Part shown: piece by piece, positions 23,433 to 33,965 of the stretch
Position numbering within the stretch: position 1 is the stretch's first letter
Layout of the letters: every line of letters begins with the position of its first letter
Assembly (NCBI RefSeq): GCF_037893015.1
Contig: NC_133658.1
Location: 884,795,038 to 884,859,037 of the forward strand
From: Macrotis lagotis
Lineage: Eukaryota > Chordata > Mammalia > Peramelemorphia > Peramelidae
Length of the DNA: 64,000 bases
Direction: 5' to 3'
The notes under the pieces: generated by a model
What the model saw: only the letters and a program-made list of their open reading frames with translations
Database searches by the model: none
What the model was told of the DNA's origin: nothing
Program-made: the position numbers and the translations under genes

Positions 23433-23588
23433 CTTTTTTTTTTTTACGGTTTTTTTGCAAGGCAATGGAGTTAAGCGGCTTGCCTAAGGCCACACGACTA
23501 GGTAATTATTAAGTGTCTGAGGCTGGATTTGAACTCAGGTGCTCCTGACTCCAGGGCCGCTGCTCTATCCACTGTACCACCCAGCCGT
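23433..23588 (-). mobile_element. WSINE1-like SINE
   Basis: Reverse full-length copy: tttttttgcaaggcaatggagttaagcgg, cacacgactaggtaatt, gtaccacccagccg. It interrupts the same L2 3' end, which resumes at cacagaccctagcccc. Confidence 0.88.
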
Positions 23589-23770
23589 GGCACAGACCCT
23601 AGCCCCTTATAGATGCTAATTGCCTGCCTCCCTGTCTGATGGGACCCACCTAACTCTGGCTTCTGTACCCGCCTCTCTAAAACGAGGGGCTTGCACTGTG
23701 AACCTCCTATTGTAGCTTTAAATCCGTTTTCTTGGGACTGAGAGAGCATAGCTGTCGTTCTTATGTGGCA

Positions 23771-23790
23771 CAGCGACATCTAGTGGCGAC
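23771..23790 (-). promoter_or_regulatory. candidate CTCF-binding motif
   Basis: Plus strand reads cagcgacatctagtggcgac; the reverse complement carries CCACTAG followed by GTCGCTG, close to the CTCF core CCASYAGRKGGCRS. It lies in non-repetitive sequence between MIR34A and GPR157. The neighbouring sequence is also relatively CpG-rich for this window. This is a motif match by eye only; binding is not shown. Confidence 0.4.
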
Positions 23791-24129
23791 GGTCTTGTAT
23801 TACATGTACAAAAGGTTTTTCTTTTTGAACGTGGCTATGGTCCATCCTAAGAGAAATGATGTTCTGGAAAATAGCCGGTCCATATTTAATGAATTCACTG
23901 GTGTGTTTAGCAGCATAGCTAACCTTGAAGCTAGGACCTGCTTTGGACCTCTCCGGGCTGTGTGACCAGAGAGTCATGCTCCTTCATTTCTCAGGGTTTT
24001 CAGACTATAATTTGCAGAGAAGGTGCTACTTTGCCGGAACTGTGTGGGCATAGGAAGCACTTAATAGGGGTTTGGAGAATTTTATTTATTAAAATGAATT
24101 TTATGGCATCTGCAAAAATCATTGCTTTG

Positions 24130-24420
24130 TAAAGTTAGAGTTAGTATGGACTTTAGGATTCCTCTAGTCCAACTCTCCCATTTTACAAATGAGAAAAACT
24201 GAGACCCAGCAAAGCAAGTAACTTAGGATCAAAGAATCGAGAGGTGGGAGGGGAGCTTGGAAGTCATCTACCTCCCCCCCACCTTAATTTTAAAGATGAG
24301 GAAACTGAGGCTCCCAGAGATGAAGGAATTTGCCTAACGTTTCATGGACTGTTAAATGCTAGAGCTTGGGATTCAAGCTGAGATCTTCTGGTTGCAAATT
24401 CAATACTCTTTGCATCGTAT
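24130..24420 (-). mobile_element. MIR-like SINE fragments (two in tandem)
   Basis: Two reverse cores: ccattttacaaatgagaaaaactgagaccc (about 24178) and taattttaaagatgaggaaactgaggctccc (about 24285), the latter followed by atttgcctaacg and gggattcaagctgag. Confidence 0.55.
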
Positions 24421-25379
24421 CATATTGAGAAAATACAGAGGAAAAATAATACTTTCTATTCTGATTTGTTTTATTAAAAACACATTGTTATTGTAAAGTC
24501 CTGAAGTAAATCAGAGCTTGGAGGGAGGGATTAATCATCTGTAATGAGATGACAGAATGTTAAACCTGAGTCTAGGGTTCAATGGATGTCCCATAAGTCT
24601 AGAGCTCAAAGAGACTGATGAGAAGTTATTGATACTTTTAGGAGGGAGTATGAGTTAGCCAGGTCTGCCCTGATCATGAAACCCCAGTGGCCCTTGGCAA
24701 TCTGGACAGAGAAAACTACTTCACTCTAACTGTTTTTGCCCTTCCTACCAAGAATTCAATGAAGAAGACAAGGACATGAGAAGCTGAGATCTAGCTTGAA
24801 TTTGATTCCCCTTAAAGACAAAAATCTCTGGATAGGGACTCAGGGTATAGTCCAACTCAACACAATCCACAGTATCTTAAGGGTAGGAATATAAGGATGC
24901 TATTGCAATTCAAGACATTGCTAGAATGATTAATATTATATTTTATAAGAACATTTTTATCTTTCACAATGCTGATGTGAAATGAGGAAGACTGAAACTA
25001 GAACCCTCCTTCTATGACCAGCAAATCACTAAACATATGTGAGCCACAGGTGACGATACGATTATGTTACAAACAGTTGTCATCTGAGTTGGTGGAGGGA
25101 GTTCCCACAGCTCCAAATTCACAGCTGCTTAACATATTTAAATATTATTTTTGACACAGCCAACACATTCCATCAAATACTGAAACTGACCCTTGCCCTC
25201 CTCTCTCATGAAATGTTGGATGGATAAAGCATATCTTTGACAAGGAAGCCAATAGCGAGAATTCCCACCTCTCCAACCCCTGCAGGCATTTCCCTGAAAG
25301 TGATTATAGATTGTCAAATATTTATCCAGCCATCAAGATAGATTTGAAAAACCTGGTTTTCTTTGAAGATGATGAGGAA

Positions 25380-25506
25380 ATCAGTGGTTAGAGCCCTGCC
25401 CTGCAGTCAGAAGGACCTGAGTTCAAATTTGACCTCAGACACTTAGCTATGAGACCTTGGGCAAGTCACTTAACCCCATAGCCTTGCAAAACTAATTTAA
25501 AAAAAA
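25380..25506 (+). mobile_element. WSINE1-like SINE, head-truncated, with perfect 14 bp target-site duplication
   Basis: Forward copy starting near gtggttagagccc, with an internal loss of the taataattacc block. AAGATGATGAGGAA flanks it at 25366-25379 and 25507-25520. Confidence 0.92.
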
Positions 25507-25561
25507 AAGATGATGAGGAATCATAAATTAGGGTATATGAGCTAGAAAGGAAGACCCTTTT

Positions 25562-25711
25562 GGGGGGGGGGTTGCAAGGCAATGGGGGTTAAGTGGCTTG
25601 CCCAAGGCCACACAGCTAGGTAATTATTAAGTGTCTGAGGCCAGATTTGAACTCAGGTATGCCTGACTTCAGGGCCAGTGCTCTATCCACTGTGCCACCC
25701 AGCTGCCTCCT
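25562..25711 (-). mobile_element. WSINE1-like SINE with 14 bp target-site duplication and poly-G tail side
   Basis: Reverse copy, AGGAAGACCCTTTT at 25548-25561 and 25712-25725. The expected T tail is replaced by 10 G. It lies 41 bp from the forward copy at 25380, making a second inverted SINE pair. Confidence 0.92.
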
Positions 25712-27597
25712 AGGAAGACCCTTTTACAAGGTTTCCTTTTCAGTACCCTTTCACTCAAATTCGATTCACATGTTTGTCATACATCACCTCCCACACACAT
25801 CATCAGAAACCAGAACTAGGAAAGTCTTCTGGATCTGAGTATGTAGTATGACCTAGGACCAGTTTCCTCATTTGTAAAATGACAGGGTTAGACTAGTTGA
25901 ACTTGAGAGTCCCTTCCAGATCTAAATCTATAATACCATAACACTCAGAGCCTGTTTTTCTCATCTACCAAATGGAGAAGCTGGAGGCTTTTAACATGGG
26001 GTCCAAGAATTTTAAGAAATATTTTGATGATTTTAATCTAATTAGTTTTCTTTGTAATACTTTATTGTTTGTGTTAGATATTTTAAAAAAAAATTCTGAG
26101 AAGTCAATAGAAAAAGGGGCACGACAAAATAACCCAGATGATATCTAACATACATTATTATTCCAACTGTTATCATCTCTGATGATTGCTAGGCAAAAAT
26201 TTAAACTCTGAGTGAAGAAATGTCCATCACTGGGCTACTGAAAGGAGAAGGAAGCCAATTCCAGAACTGTGAAGAAATCACCCTCTTTTTCAGTCTTTCC
26301 TAGTCATGGGTAGCAATCCATCTGTTGCTCTGTCAGCCCCAGGGTTTACGGATGTCCATGAAAGGAAAGGAGTGTTTCCTCTCTCCCTCTAGGGAGGAGA
26401 CATCTGTTTATTTTACAACAGAAGAGGAAAGAGTTCTTTCAGAAAGTTAATCCCAGTTGCTCTGAGAATTGATTCAATTCAACAATTTGTTAAATTGGTT
26501 TCTTGCCCAAATATTGATCGAGGTACTAAAAAAACAAAGATGACCCCCTGCACAAACAGTCCTTGCCATCAGAGTTTACTTTCTACTTAGGGCTGGGAGG
26601 GGGAAAGTAAAGGGAAGAGTATGGTGGAGACATCCCATGAATACACACATACTCATTCAAAATTATTTTGAGAAGATTGAGGGAATTGAAGGGTCTTGTG
26701 TAGGTAATAGATAACTGGTAAACTAAGGCACTAATGGACAATGTGACCAAGTAGAATGCTGGATATGGTGTCAGGAAGAGGTGGATTCAAATCCTACCTC
26801 AGATATTTGTATGTAATGTAATAGCTCTGGGTCTCAGTTTCTATATCTGTAAATGTAGATAAATGTAACTGTGTGACCCTGTACCCTTACTTCACTTCTG
26901 TTTCCTCTTAGCTTCTTCCTCATCTGTAAAGTGAAAAGAATATTATTATCATTAAAGGGTTTTTATGAAAGGGAAAAAACCCGTGAGATAATGAATGTAA
27001 AAATATTTACAAACCTGAAAATGCTACATAAATGTATGGTTTTGGTGGGGCTTTTTCTTTTCTTTTTTTTTCTTTTTGGTCCATATCTGTGATTTCTCCA
27101 GTGTTGGGGACTCCCAATAAAGAAATCCCCTTCCAATAAAGGTCACTTTTGTAACTTTCAGTCTCAGAGTGTTGCCTGGGATCAGTGAGAGGATACTTGA
27201 CTTGCCCAGGGACATACATTCAGTGTCAGAAGTCAGAATTGAGTAGAGTTTTTCCTAACTCTGAGGTCAGCTTTCTACCCACAATGCTATTAGGTGGGGA
27301 TCTCTTCACAATAGTAATAATGAATATAGGCAAAACACCCAAAGAGGAAAATTGGACCATCTACCTTCTTGTTCCACCATTTTCCTCAATTCCAGAAGTC
27401 TTCATGGTTCATTTTTAAGCACTGGGGTGGCACATATGAGAGCACGATGAGGATAGGGGTGAATTCAGAAATTGGAGAATTCTCTAGTGAAACTTGTAGA
27501 AACTGGAGAAGGGATATGATCCTGTGCCTGGTTGGACCCTGTCCCATTTGTGTCCCTAAAGCTGCTGAGAACAGAGTTTCTTGTGTAGGCTCCTACT

Positions 27598-27599
<2 letters not shown>

Positions 27600-27635
<36 letters not shown>

Positions 27636-27664
27636 ATGTGTGTGTATGTATATGTGTTTGTGTG
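27600..27664 (+). repeat. (TG)n microsatellite
   Basis: About 17 TG units followed by interrupted tgcatgtgtgtgtatg. Long open frames on both strands here are products of the repeat. Confidence 0.95.
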
Positions 27665-28416
27665 TTGGGGGGAAAATGATACCCAAATAGTATGAGTAAA
27701 TGTCCCATTTGCCACCATGATGGGGTATTAATAGGTTATGTCTAGCCTGACAAATGGGATACAACAGTTGAAAGGGGAGATGTCTTTTTGTCACCTGCTG
27801 GTTTTGACAGCCACAGATAGGGTGGCATCTGGTGGGCACATGAAAAATCCATCCTGGCTTCCTGGGAATTTCCCCCTAGAATGATGGAGTGCTAAGACTA
27901 TGAAAGAAGAGATGGAAAGAATGTAGCTATGTAAATGGAATCCAACTTCAAAGGGAGCCAGAACGCCAGAAACATTGGAGAGTTTCTGGTCTCCCATGGG
28001 TCCCTTCTACATTCCAGTCAAACTGACCTACTCATTAGTAGTTCCTCAAGCAGGATGCTCCATTTCATCCTCCTTGCCTTTGTCCCTCTGGACCCTAGTC
28101 CATCATCAGAAAAATGAGGCAGTTGGAATCTTTGATTTGTCATCCAAGCTATGGGTAATTCACTGTCTCACTCTGACTTCACTTTCTTTCTCAGGAAAAT
28201 GAGGTGGTTAGAAGTGACCTCTGGGGTCCAGCCTGTGCATCACCACACCCACCTCTGCCTCTGAGAATCCCTAGCTTCCTCCAAAGCTCTGCTTAGATGG
28301 TTCCTATATGAAACTTCTCTTTATTGTGGAATTAGTTATTCATGATCCTTCCCTCTTGAAATGACTTTGTCTATATTTTCGCATTTGAGAGGTCCTATGA
28401 CTTAGTAGATAAAGAA

Positions 28417-28440
28417 CCCAAACCCAAACCCAAACCCCAG
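28417..28440 (+). repeat. (AACCCA)n hexamer repeat
   Basis: Four copies of AACCCA/CCCAAA. It resembles but is not the vertebrate telomere hexamer (CCCTAA). Confidence 0.85.
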
Positions 28441-28735
28441 GTTTATCCCACCTCTGACATATACACAGATTGGGTAATCCTAAACAGACAGTTCTCTATT
28501 TCTCTAAGGTCATAAATTGGCAAGAAGGTGACAATGTGCATTAGTAGAGGTTCACTATCTGGGAGGTCCCTAACCAATGAAATCAGAGAACCAGGCTCTC
28601 TCCCTATGTTATGATTATCTTTATGTACATTCTCCTCAAGTAAACACCTTGGAGACAAGGACTGGTTAAGTTTTCCTACTATTTCCATGTTTGCCTGCCT
28701 ATATTTCCCTAGCTTGATAGAGCGGATGATAATAA

Positions 28736-29385
28736 ATGTTTTCTGATCCTGAAGAGATCATGAGAAGGGGTAAAAAATCCCACATTACAAAAATATTCAT
28801 AGCAGCTCTTTTTGTAGTGACAAAGAAATGGAAATTGAGGGGAATGCCCAAAAGAAACCATGAGGGATGGGATTTCAGAAAAGCCTGCAAAGTCTTGCAT
28901 GAATTGATACAAAATGAAATGAGCAGAACCAGAAGAATATTATATGCACTAACAATAACATAGGATGATGATCAACTACCATGAAGTTATTCATTTTAGC
29001 AATACAATAATGAAAGACAATTCTAAAAGACTTATAATGGAAAATGCCATCCATAGCCAAAGAAGGAAGTGTGGAGTTTAGTCGAAGACCAGAGCTTAAT
29101 ATCTTGAATTTTTAAAAGTTGTCTTATGTATTATGTCATTTTTTCTCTCTATTTTTTCTTTCATGTGTATTTGATTCTTTTTTTCACAATGATCAACATG
29201 GATCTAGGTTTAGCATGGATATAAATATAGAATCAATATTAGATTGCTCTCTGTCAGGGCTAGAGAGAAGGGAAGGAAGGGAGGGAGGAAAATGTATAAC
29301 TCAAAACTGAAAAAAAAAAGATTGGTAAAAACTGCCATCACACATAGTTGGAAAAACAAATAAATAAAATATTTATAATGAAAAA
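28736..29385 (+). mobile_element. marsupial L1 3' UTR (sense), diverged
   Basis: Contains aaaatattcatagcagctctttttgtagtgacaaag, ggaaattgaggggaatgccc, gaaatgagcagaaccagaagaat, then ends in gaaaaacaaataaataaaatatttat. The same blocks occur in reverse at 50858-52016. Confidence 0.7.
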
Positions 29386-30199
29386 AATAATGTTTTGTGA
29401 ATTGAATTTCTATGTGTGGAGTGTTTGTTGGGACCACTCCAGACTTTTCATCATAAAGGAAATATGAATGGGATCTGAGTCCTGGCTTCTCTGCTGGGAA
29501 ATCCTGGTTGTTTGCCCAAGATACTTTGCAGAGGGAGATAATCCATCATGGTTAGAGCCCACTGGCTGGTCTGAGGTCACATAATTCATAACTAATGCCT
29601 AAAATAAGTTCCTAAAACATCATGATGCAATAATAATGGAAAACAATATCAAACTTTTGGGGGAGGCATATTAACTCTCAACAGTTAAGTTAGTCCATTT
29701 CTTTGCAGGCTTTTAAAGAGGGAGAAGGTAATGATAAAGATCTTTACTAATATCAAGAATCAAGGGGTCTCTCTTTCACTCCCTCTATCTTACAAAGCCA
29801 CTATCTTTCATCTTCAGAAGTGGGCATGCCAAAGTGGTTTCCAGCTTCCTTTCAAAAAGGCAGAAAGGAAGAACCCAGATCAGTGATTTGATAAGGTGAC
29901 CTAGGATATGGGATTAGCCTTGGAGTCAGGCAGTCTGACCTCAGAAACTGTGGGGATCCATCTCTGGGCCTCCTTTTCTTCTTCTATAAAATGAATGGAC
30001 CAGATAATCTTTAAGAATCCTTCCAGCAAAAAAAAAAATTGATATCTTGTTGTCTGATCTTGCTATCTTTTATACTTTATGTTTCTTCCTTAAGGATGTG
30101 ATTTCTCTCTCATCACATTCAATTTGGATCAATGTATACCATGGAAACAAAAAAAAAGGAAAATGACTAATGAGGAAGGGGCAGTGGAAAAAGAAACGA

Positions 30200-30402
30200 G
30201 TTAATTGTTGTGTTGGTGGATCTGTGAATTGATCCAGCTATTCTAGAAAAAGCTTTGGAACCATGCATAACCTTTGTCATAGAAATGTCATCAAGTGGGC
30301 CTCTAATTCAAAGAGATCAAGGAAAAAGGAGAGGATTCATTTGTTCAAAAAAAAATTACAGTAGCTCTGTCTGAATGGGCAAAAAACTGGAAAAAAAAAA
30401 GA
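30200..30402 (+). mobile_element. marsupial L1 3' region fragment (sense)
   Basis: attgttgtgttggtggatctgtgaattgatccagc, aagctttggaaccatgcat, ttcaaagagatcaaggaaaaagg and ttacagtagctctgtctgaatggg, the block that precedes the one at 28736 in the family. Confidence 0.65.
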
Positions 30403-30415
30403 ATGCTCCCAGCTA

Positions 30416-30567
30416 GAGGAGGTTAGGTAGCGCAGTGGATAGAGCACTAGCCCTGGAGTCAGGAGTCCCTGAGTTCAAATCCGACCTCAGACATTTATTA
30501 ATTACCTAGCTGTGTGGCCTTGGCCAAGCTACTTAGCCCTATTGCCTTGCAAAAACCTAAAAAAAAA
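30416..30567 (+). mobile_element. WSINE1-like SINE
   Basis: Forward full-length copy: gaggaggttaggtagcgcag, gagttcaaatccgacctcag, gccttgcaaaaacctaaaaaaaa. TCCTTCCAGC after the tail also occurs at 30019, as part of an older MIR-like repeat. Confidence 0.9.
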
Positions 30568-31225
30568 TCCTTCCAGCTCTAAATCTGAGATCCTATCATT
30601 CCCATTGTGGGAGTTGCCCTTCATTGATAAAGATCAGGAACCCCTTTTGAGCGATCATCTTAGAGCTGCCAGAAGCCACCGAGAGATCCTTGACTTGCCC
30701 ATGCCTGACAGTCAGAAGCAAGACTTGAATTCAGGTCCTCCTGAGTAGGAGGTGAGCTCTCTCCACTTGGACTCTCATTTAATACTATGTAGGCAAAGGG
30801 AAGGAGGAGGGAAGTAATGTGATTTCAAAACAACACTCAAATGAACTCATTTTATAAAGTGATTAACACAGTGCCTGGCCTACAACTGATGATGAATAAG
30901 TTTGTTTCCTTAAAAAAGAAGAGGTGTCTGCCACATCAGAGCACAGATCTGGATGTCAGGGAACATTTTGGTCAAGCGAGGCGACAGGTGACGGTGATAT
31001 TTGCACTGTGTCCCACCCAAGAGAAGAGCCAGCCGGCTGTGGGTGCCGGGCTATCTTGGGCTCAGGAGGGAGGGTCCTGGGGGAATTCCGGCCCTTCCTA
31101 AGTGACTTAAACAGAAAGCACCTGCTTCTTGTTTCTCTGGCCGACCAAGGGCCCGGGACCACAGGGAAAAAGGAAAAGAAAGCTAGAGGAACACGTCCTA
31201 GAAATGTCAAGCCTTCCAGAAAGGT

Positions 31226-31248
31226 GGGGGGGGGGGGGGGGGGGGGGG
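31226..31248 (+). repeat. 23-base poly-G tract at the edge of the CpG island
   Basis: An uninterrupted run of 23 G lies about 0.9 kb upstream of the GPR157 start codon. It can form a G-quadruplex on the plus strand. Its exact length is doubtful because homopolymers of this length are often mis-sized. Confidence 0.9.
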
Positions 31249-31739
31249 CATGGCCACGGAGTCCTGGGTGTCCGCGGGGTGGAGCAGCGGAGGTGGCAGC
31301 GGCCTGGACTTTCCCCCAAGGACCCTCCCTCCTGCACCCCAGACATCCCGGCACCCACAGCCGGCTGGACCTTCTCCTGCCACCTTGGGTCATCCATCAT
31401 CCATCCGGTCACCTCCCCCCCCCCACTCCAGCAGGGACATTGGCAGGAGTAGGAGGGGGGCAGCCGCAGCAGGGGCAGCGGCGTGAGGGGCAGGGGTGGC
31501 CGGCAGCTGTGGCCAGCTGAGCCGCGAGGGCCGGACCGGGGCGGGGCCGGGGCGGAGCTCCGCCGGAATCTTGGGGCTCAGGTCCCTTCGCCGCCCCGCG
31601 GCGAGAGGGGGCGGACCGGCGGGTCGGGGTGCGCGGCGCTGGGACCCGAGCAGTAAGGGCGGCTGCCCCGGGGCTCTCCAACCACCCCCCCCCGCACCCC
31701 TCTGCCCCGGCGGCAGCAGCCACTGCGAACTCGATCTGG

Positions 31740-32115
31740 CTGAAGTTCCACCGCCCTTTCCTCCTGCCCCCCCAACTTTCCCTCTCCCCCATACTTCTCC
31801 CCTCTCGGGGCTCCCCCTTCTGCCTTTCTCCCGTGGCCTCTTTGCTCAGCCCCCCCTTCTCCTGCCTCTTCCCGGACTCCCTTTCCCCCTCCCCCCACCC
31901 CCCAGCCCTTTCCACTTTCCCTAAGAACCCCTGGCTCTTCCTCTCCAGCCGCTTCCTTTCCCATTCTTAATTCTTTCCCTTCATCGGCCGGCACTCTCCA
32001 GCATCTTGCCTCGCTCTCTCCTCCCGCTGCCGCTCGCACTCTCTCCTCTCCTGCCCTCTCCTCGGTCACCCCCCCCGGAAGCCCCTCGTCCTACAGCCCC
32101 TTTGCCCCTTCCTCT
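31740..32115 (+). repeat. pyrimidine-rich leader of GPR157
   Basis: About 375 bases with very few purines on the plus strand (ctttcctcctgcccccccaactttccctctccccc and similar) leading into the start codon. It probably overlaps the transcription start region. Confidence 0.75.
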
Positions 32116-32123
32116 CCCTGGCC

Positions 32124-32518
32124 ATGCTGCGCCCCCTGAAGGCTGCACCCCCAACCGAGGTCTATCCTTCGGAGAAGATCGTGGTCCTCCTGTCGTGCGT
32201 CCTCTCCTTCTTGGGCTCCAGCCTCCTCATAGGCACCCACGCCTTGTGGCCGGACCTAAGGAGCCGAGCTCGGCAGCTGCTCCTGTTTTTGTCCCTGGCC
32301 GACCTGCTGTCGGCCGCCTCCTATTTCTACGGGGTCCTGCAGGACTTCCAGGCCACCACCTGGGACTGTGTGGTGCAGGGAGCCCTCTCCACCTTCGCCA
32401 ACACCAGCTCCTTCTTCTGGACCGTCTCTATCGCCGTCTACTTGTACATCACCATCGTCCGCAGCAGCCAGGGCCCCTGGGCTGGGCCTCGGCTCCTCTA
32501 TTGCTTCCACATCATCAG
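32124..32518 (+). CDS. GPR157: G-protein coupled receptor 157, exon 1 (residues 1-131 plus two bases)
   Basis: This is coding exon 1 of GPR157, an orphan receptor related to the cAMP-receptor-like GPCRs and reported to act in primary cilia of radial glia through Gq. The start ATG sits in ggccATGC (G at -3) and aligns with the human start. From residue 15 the protein closely follows human GPR157, with the blocks PSEK, HALWPDLRSRAR, LLLFLSLADLLSAASYFYG and GALSTFANTSSFFWT. TM1 is about residues 18-40, TM2 51-73 and TM3 82-112, and TM4 begins near 124. Cys82 is the likely partner of the ECL2 cysteine Cys161 encoded in exon 2. The exon ends at AG|GTGGGT, a good donor, leaving phase 2. The open frame continues into the intron after the donor, but that tail has no homology and is not coding. 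Exon 1 lies inside a CpG island. Confidence 0.97.
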
Positions 32519-32781
32519 GTGGGTCAGAGCTCCCATGCACCCCTTCTCTCCTCAGTTGCTTTCTAGGCAGAATCTCGTTTTTTTAAAGTTGTGCTTCAGT
32601 GTAAGCTCCTTATGGTCCCTTTTGTTGGAATGCGATTGTAGCTCATAAAAACCTGATGATTAACTGGGGATTGGTGTTAGGGGGGTGTTATCTATCATTT
32701 AGAGTTACACATTGCTTTCTTTGAAGTATTTTCTAGGTTGTATTCTGGATGAAAGAGTATACTGGTCTGTTCTTGGTGTGA

Positions 32782-32865
32782 AAGGAAGGAAGGAAGGAAG
32801 GAAGGAAGGAAGGAAGGAAGGAAGGAAGGAAGGAAGGAAGGAAGGAAGGAAGGAAGGAAGGAGGA
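32782..32865 (+). repeat. (GGAA)n microsatellite, about 20 units
   Basis: Uninterrupted AAGG/GGAA repeat beginning 264 bp after the exon 1 donor. Confidence 0.96.
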
Positions 32866-33737
32866 AAGGAGGGAAGGATGGATAGGACTTTTGTTAAACA
32901 CCCTTAGCTGTGCCAAGTACTTTTGGACAGAATGAATGGCTAAGGGAGTTAGTTGGCTTGGAAGTCTGTTTTCCCTTGGTGGGAAATCTACAAGCAAAGT
33001 CTATAGGTGAGCCCTCTTATAGGATGGAACAGAAGGGATTTCTTTTCACCTAAGATAAATAGACAAGTAGAAGGCACCTCAGAGGCCATCAAGGCCCAGC
33101 TCCTCATTTTCCAGAAGAGGCCCCAAAGCTCTGAGAGGTCTTCGACCTCTGACAACTTGTCTTTGGGTCTGTAACGCATGTGGATAAGTAAAGCCACTTA
33201 ATGAACATGACCAAAGTCAGTTCACTGAGAGGTCAGTAAGGTGACCAACCCTGAATTCATTTACTGTTTTAGGTGGGAAGAGGGAGCAGGATAAGACTCT
33301 AGCATTTGGAAGTTAGTGAGTGGTTACCCTCTTAGGGAATTTGTCCACTTTGGCTTTATAGAGGTGGTCCTCCCCTAAAGGAGACCCTGAAAGGAAACTA
33401 TGTAGGTTTAGTGCTAGAAGAAATGCTAGAAATCATCTAGTAGAGGTCTGTCTAATCCCTGCCTTTTCCAGATGAAGAAACCAAGGTCCATAGAAGTGAC
33501 ACCTAGCACTGATGCTTTTATTACATCTTTGACTTGAGCAGGCTGCTTAATTTCCATGGGTCTTAGTAACTTCTGCTAGAAAATGAAGGGGTAAAAGAGA
33601 TAATTTCTGACATTCCTTATAGTTATGAATCTATGAAAGTATGATTTTCCCAAGGTTACACACATGCTCAAAGTGGAAAAACTGGGATTTGAACCCAAGT
33701 CCCATTTCAAAATAAAGTACTCCTTTGATTTCCTCCT

Positions 33738-33965
33738 ATTTCTTTCTCTCTCTCTCTCTCTCTCTCCCTCCTCTTTCCCTTTCTCTCCTCTTCTCAATCC
33801 CTCTCTCTTTTATGTCTTCATCTCTTTCATCTCTCTCCATCTATTCTTCTTTTCTTCCTCTCTCCCCTTCTTCCCTCCCTTCTCTCTGTCTCTCTCTGTC
33901 TCTGTCTCTCTCTGTCTCTGTCTCTCTGTCTCTCTCTCCCCTCCATCCCCCCTCCATCCCCCCTT
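33738..33965 (+). repeat. (CT)n/(TCTG)n pyrimidine-rich tract
   Basis: Pure CT repeats at 33745-33770 and tctctgtctctctctgtctctg at 33885-33940, with T/C-only sequence between. The open frames over it are low-complexity artefacts. Confidence 0.93.

Larger units (their letters stand above)
13779..31229. other. Interval between MIR34A and GPR157
   Basis: This 17.5 kb separates the miRNA hairpin from the GPR157 CpG island. Apart from repeats listed separately and a CTCF-like motif near 23780, no gene was seen. Unique-looking stretches without assignable features include about 14.9-15.7, 16.1-17.4, 18.6-19.1, 19.4-20.9, 24.4-25.3, 26.0-26.7, 27.8-28.4 and 29.4-30.1 kb. Confidence 0.7.
31230..32530 (+). 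promoter_or_regulatory. CpG-island promoter and 5' leader of GPR157
   Basis: This is the only long GC- and CpG-rich stretch in the window. It surrounds GPR157 exon 1 and stops abruptly just after the donor. It contains overlapping Sp1-type GC boxes (GGGGCGGGGC at 31538-31547 and GGGGCGGA at 31549-31556) and no obvious TATA box. From about 31740 to 32115 it is strongly pyrimidine-rich. The transcription start cannot be placed exactly; somewhere between about 31600 and 32100 is likely, giving a dispersed CpG-type start. Several open frames of 70-190 codons on both strands here are by-products of low stop frequency in GC-rich DNA. Confidence 0.85.

Noticed and set aside
27369..27839. Frames of 108 and 124 codons with Cys/Val or Thr/His repeats
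   Set aside because: Products of the (TG)n microsatellite.
28417..28440. Possible interstitial telomere repeat
   Set aside because: The unit is AACCCA, not CCCTAA; only four copies.
30924..32112. Overlapping frames of 100-198 codons on both strands upstream of GPR157
   Set aside because: They lie in the CpG island where stop codons are rare; they include the poly-G run as poly-Gly or poly-Pro and match no family known to me.
32006..32566. 186-codon plus-strand frame overlapping GPR157 exon 1
   Set aside because: It is the shadow frame of the GPR157 coding exon; the receptor frame at 32124 has the real homology.
32519..32648. Continuation of the GPR157 frame into the intron
   Set aside because: A clean donor AG|GTGGGT at 32518/32519 and exact continuation of homology in exon 2 show it is intron read-through.
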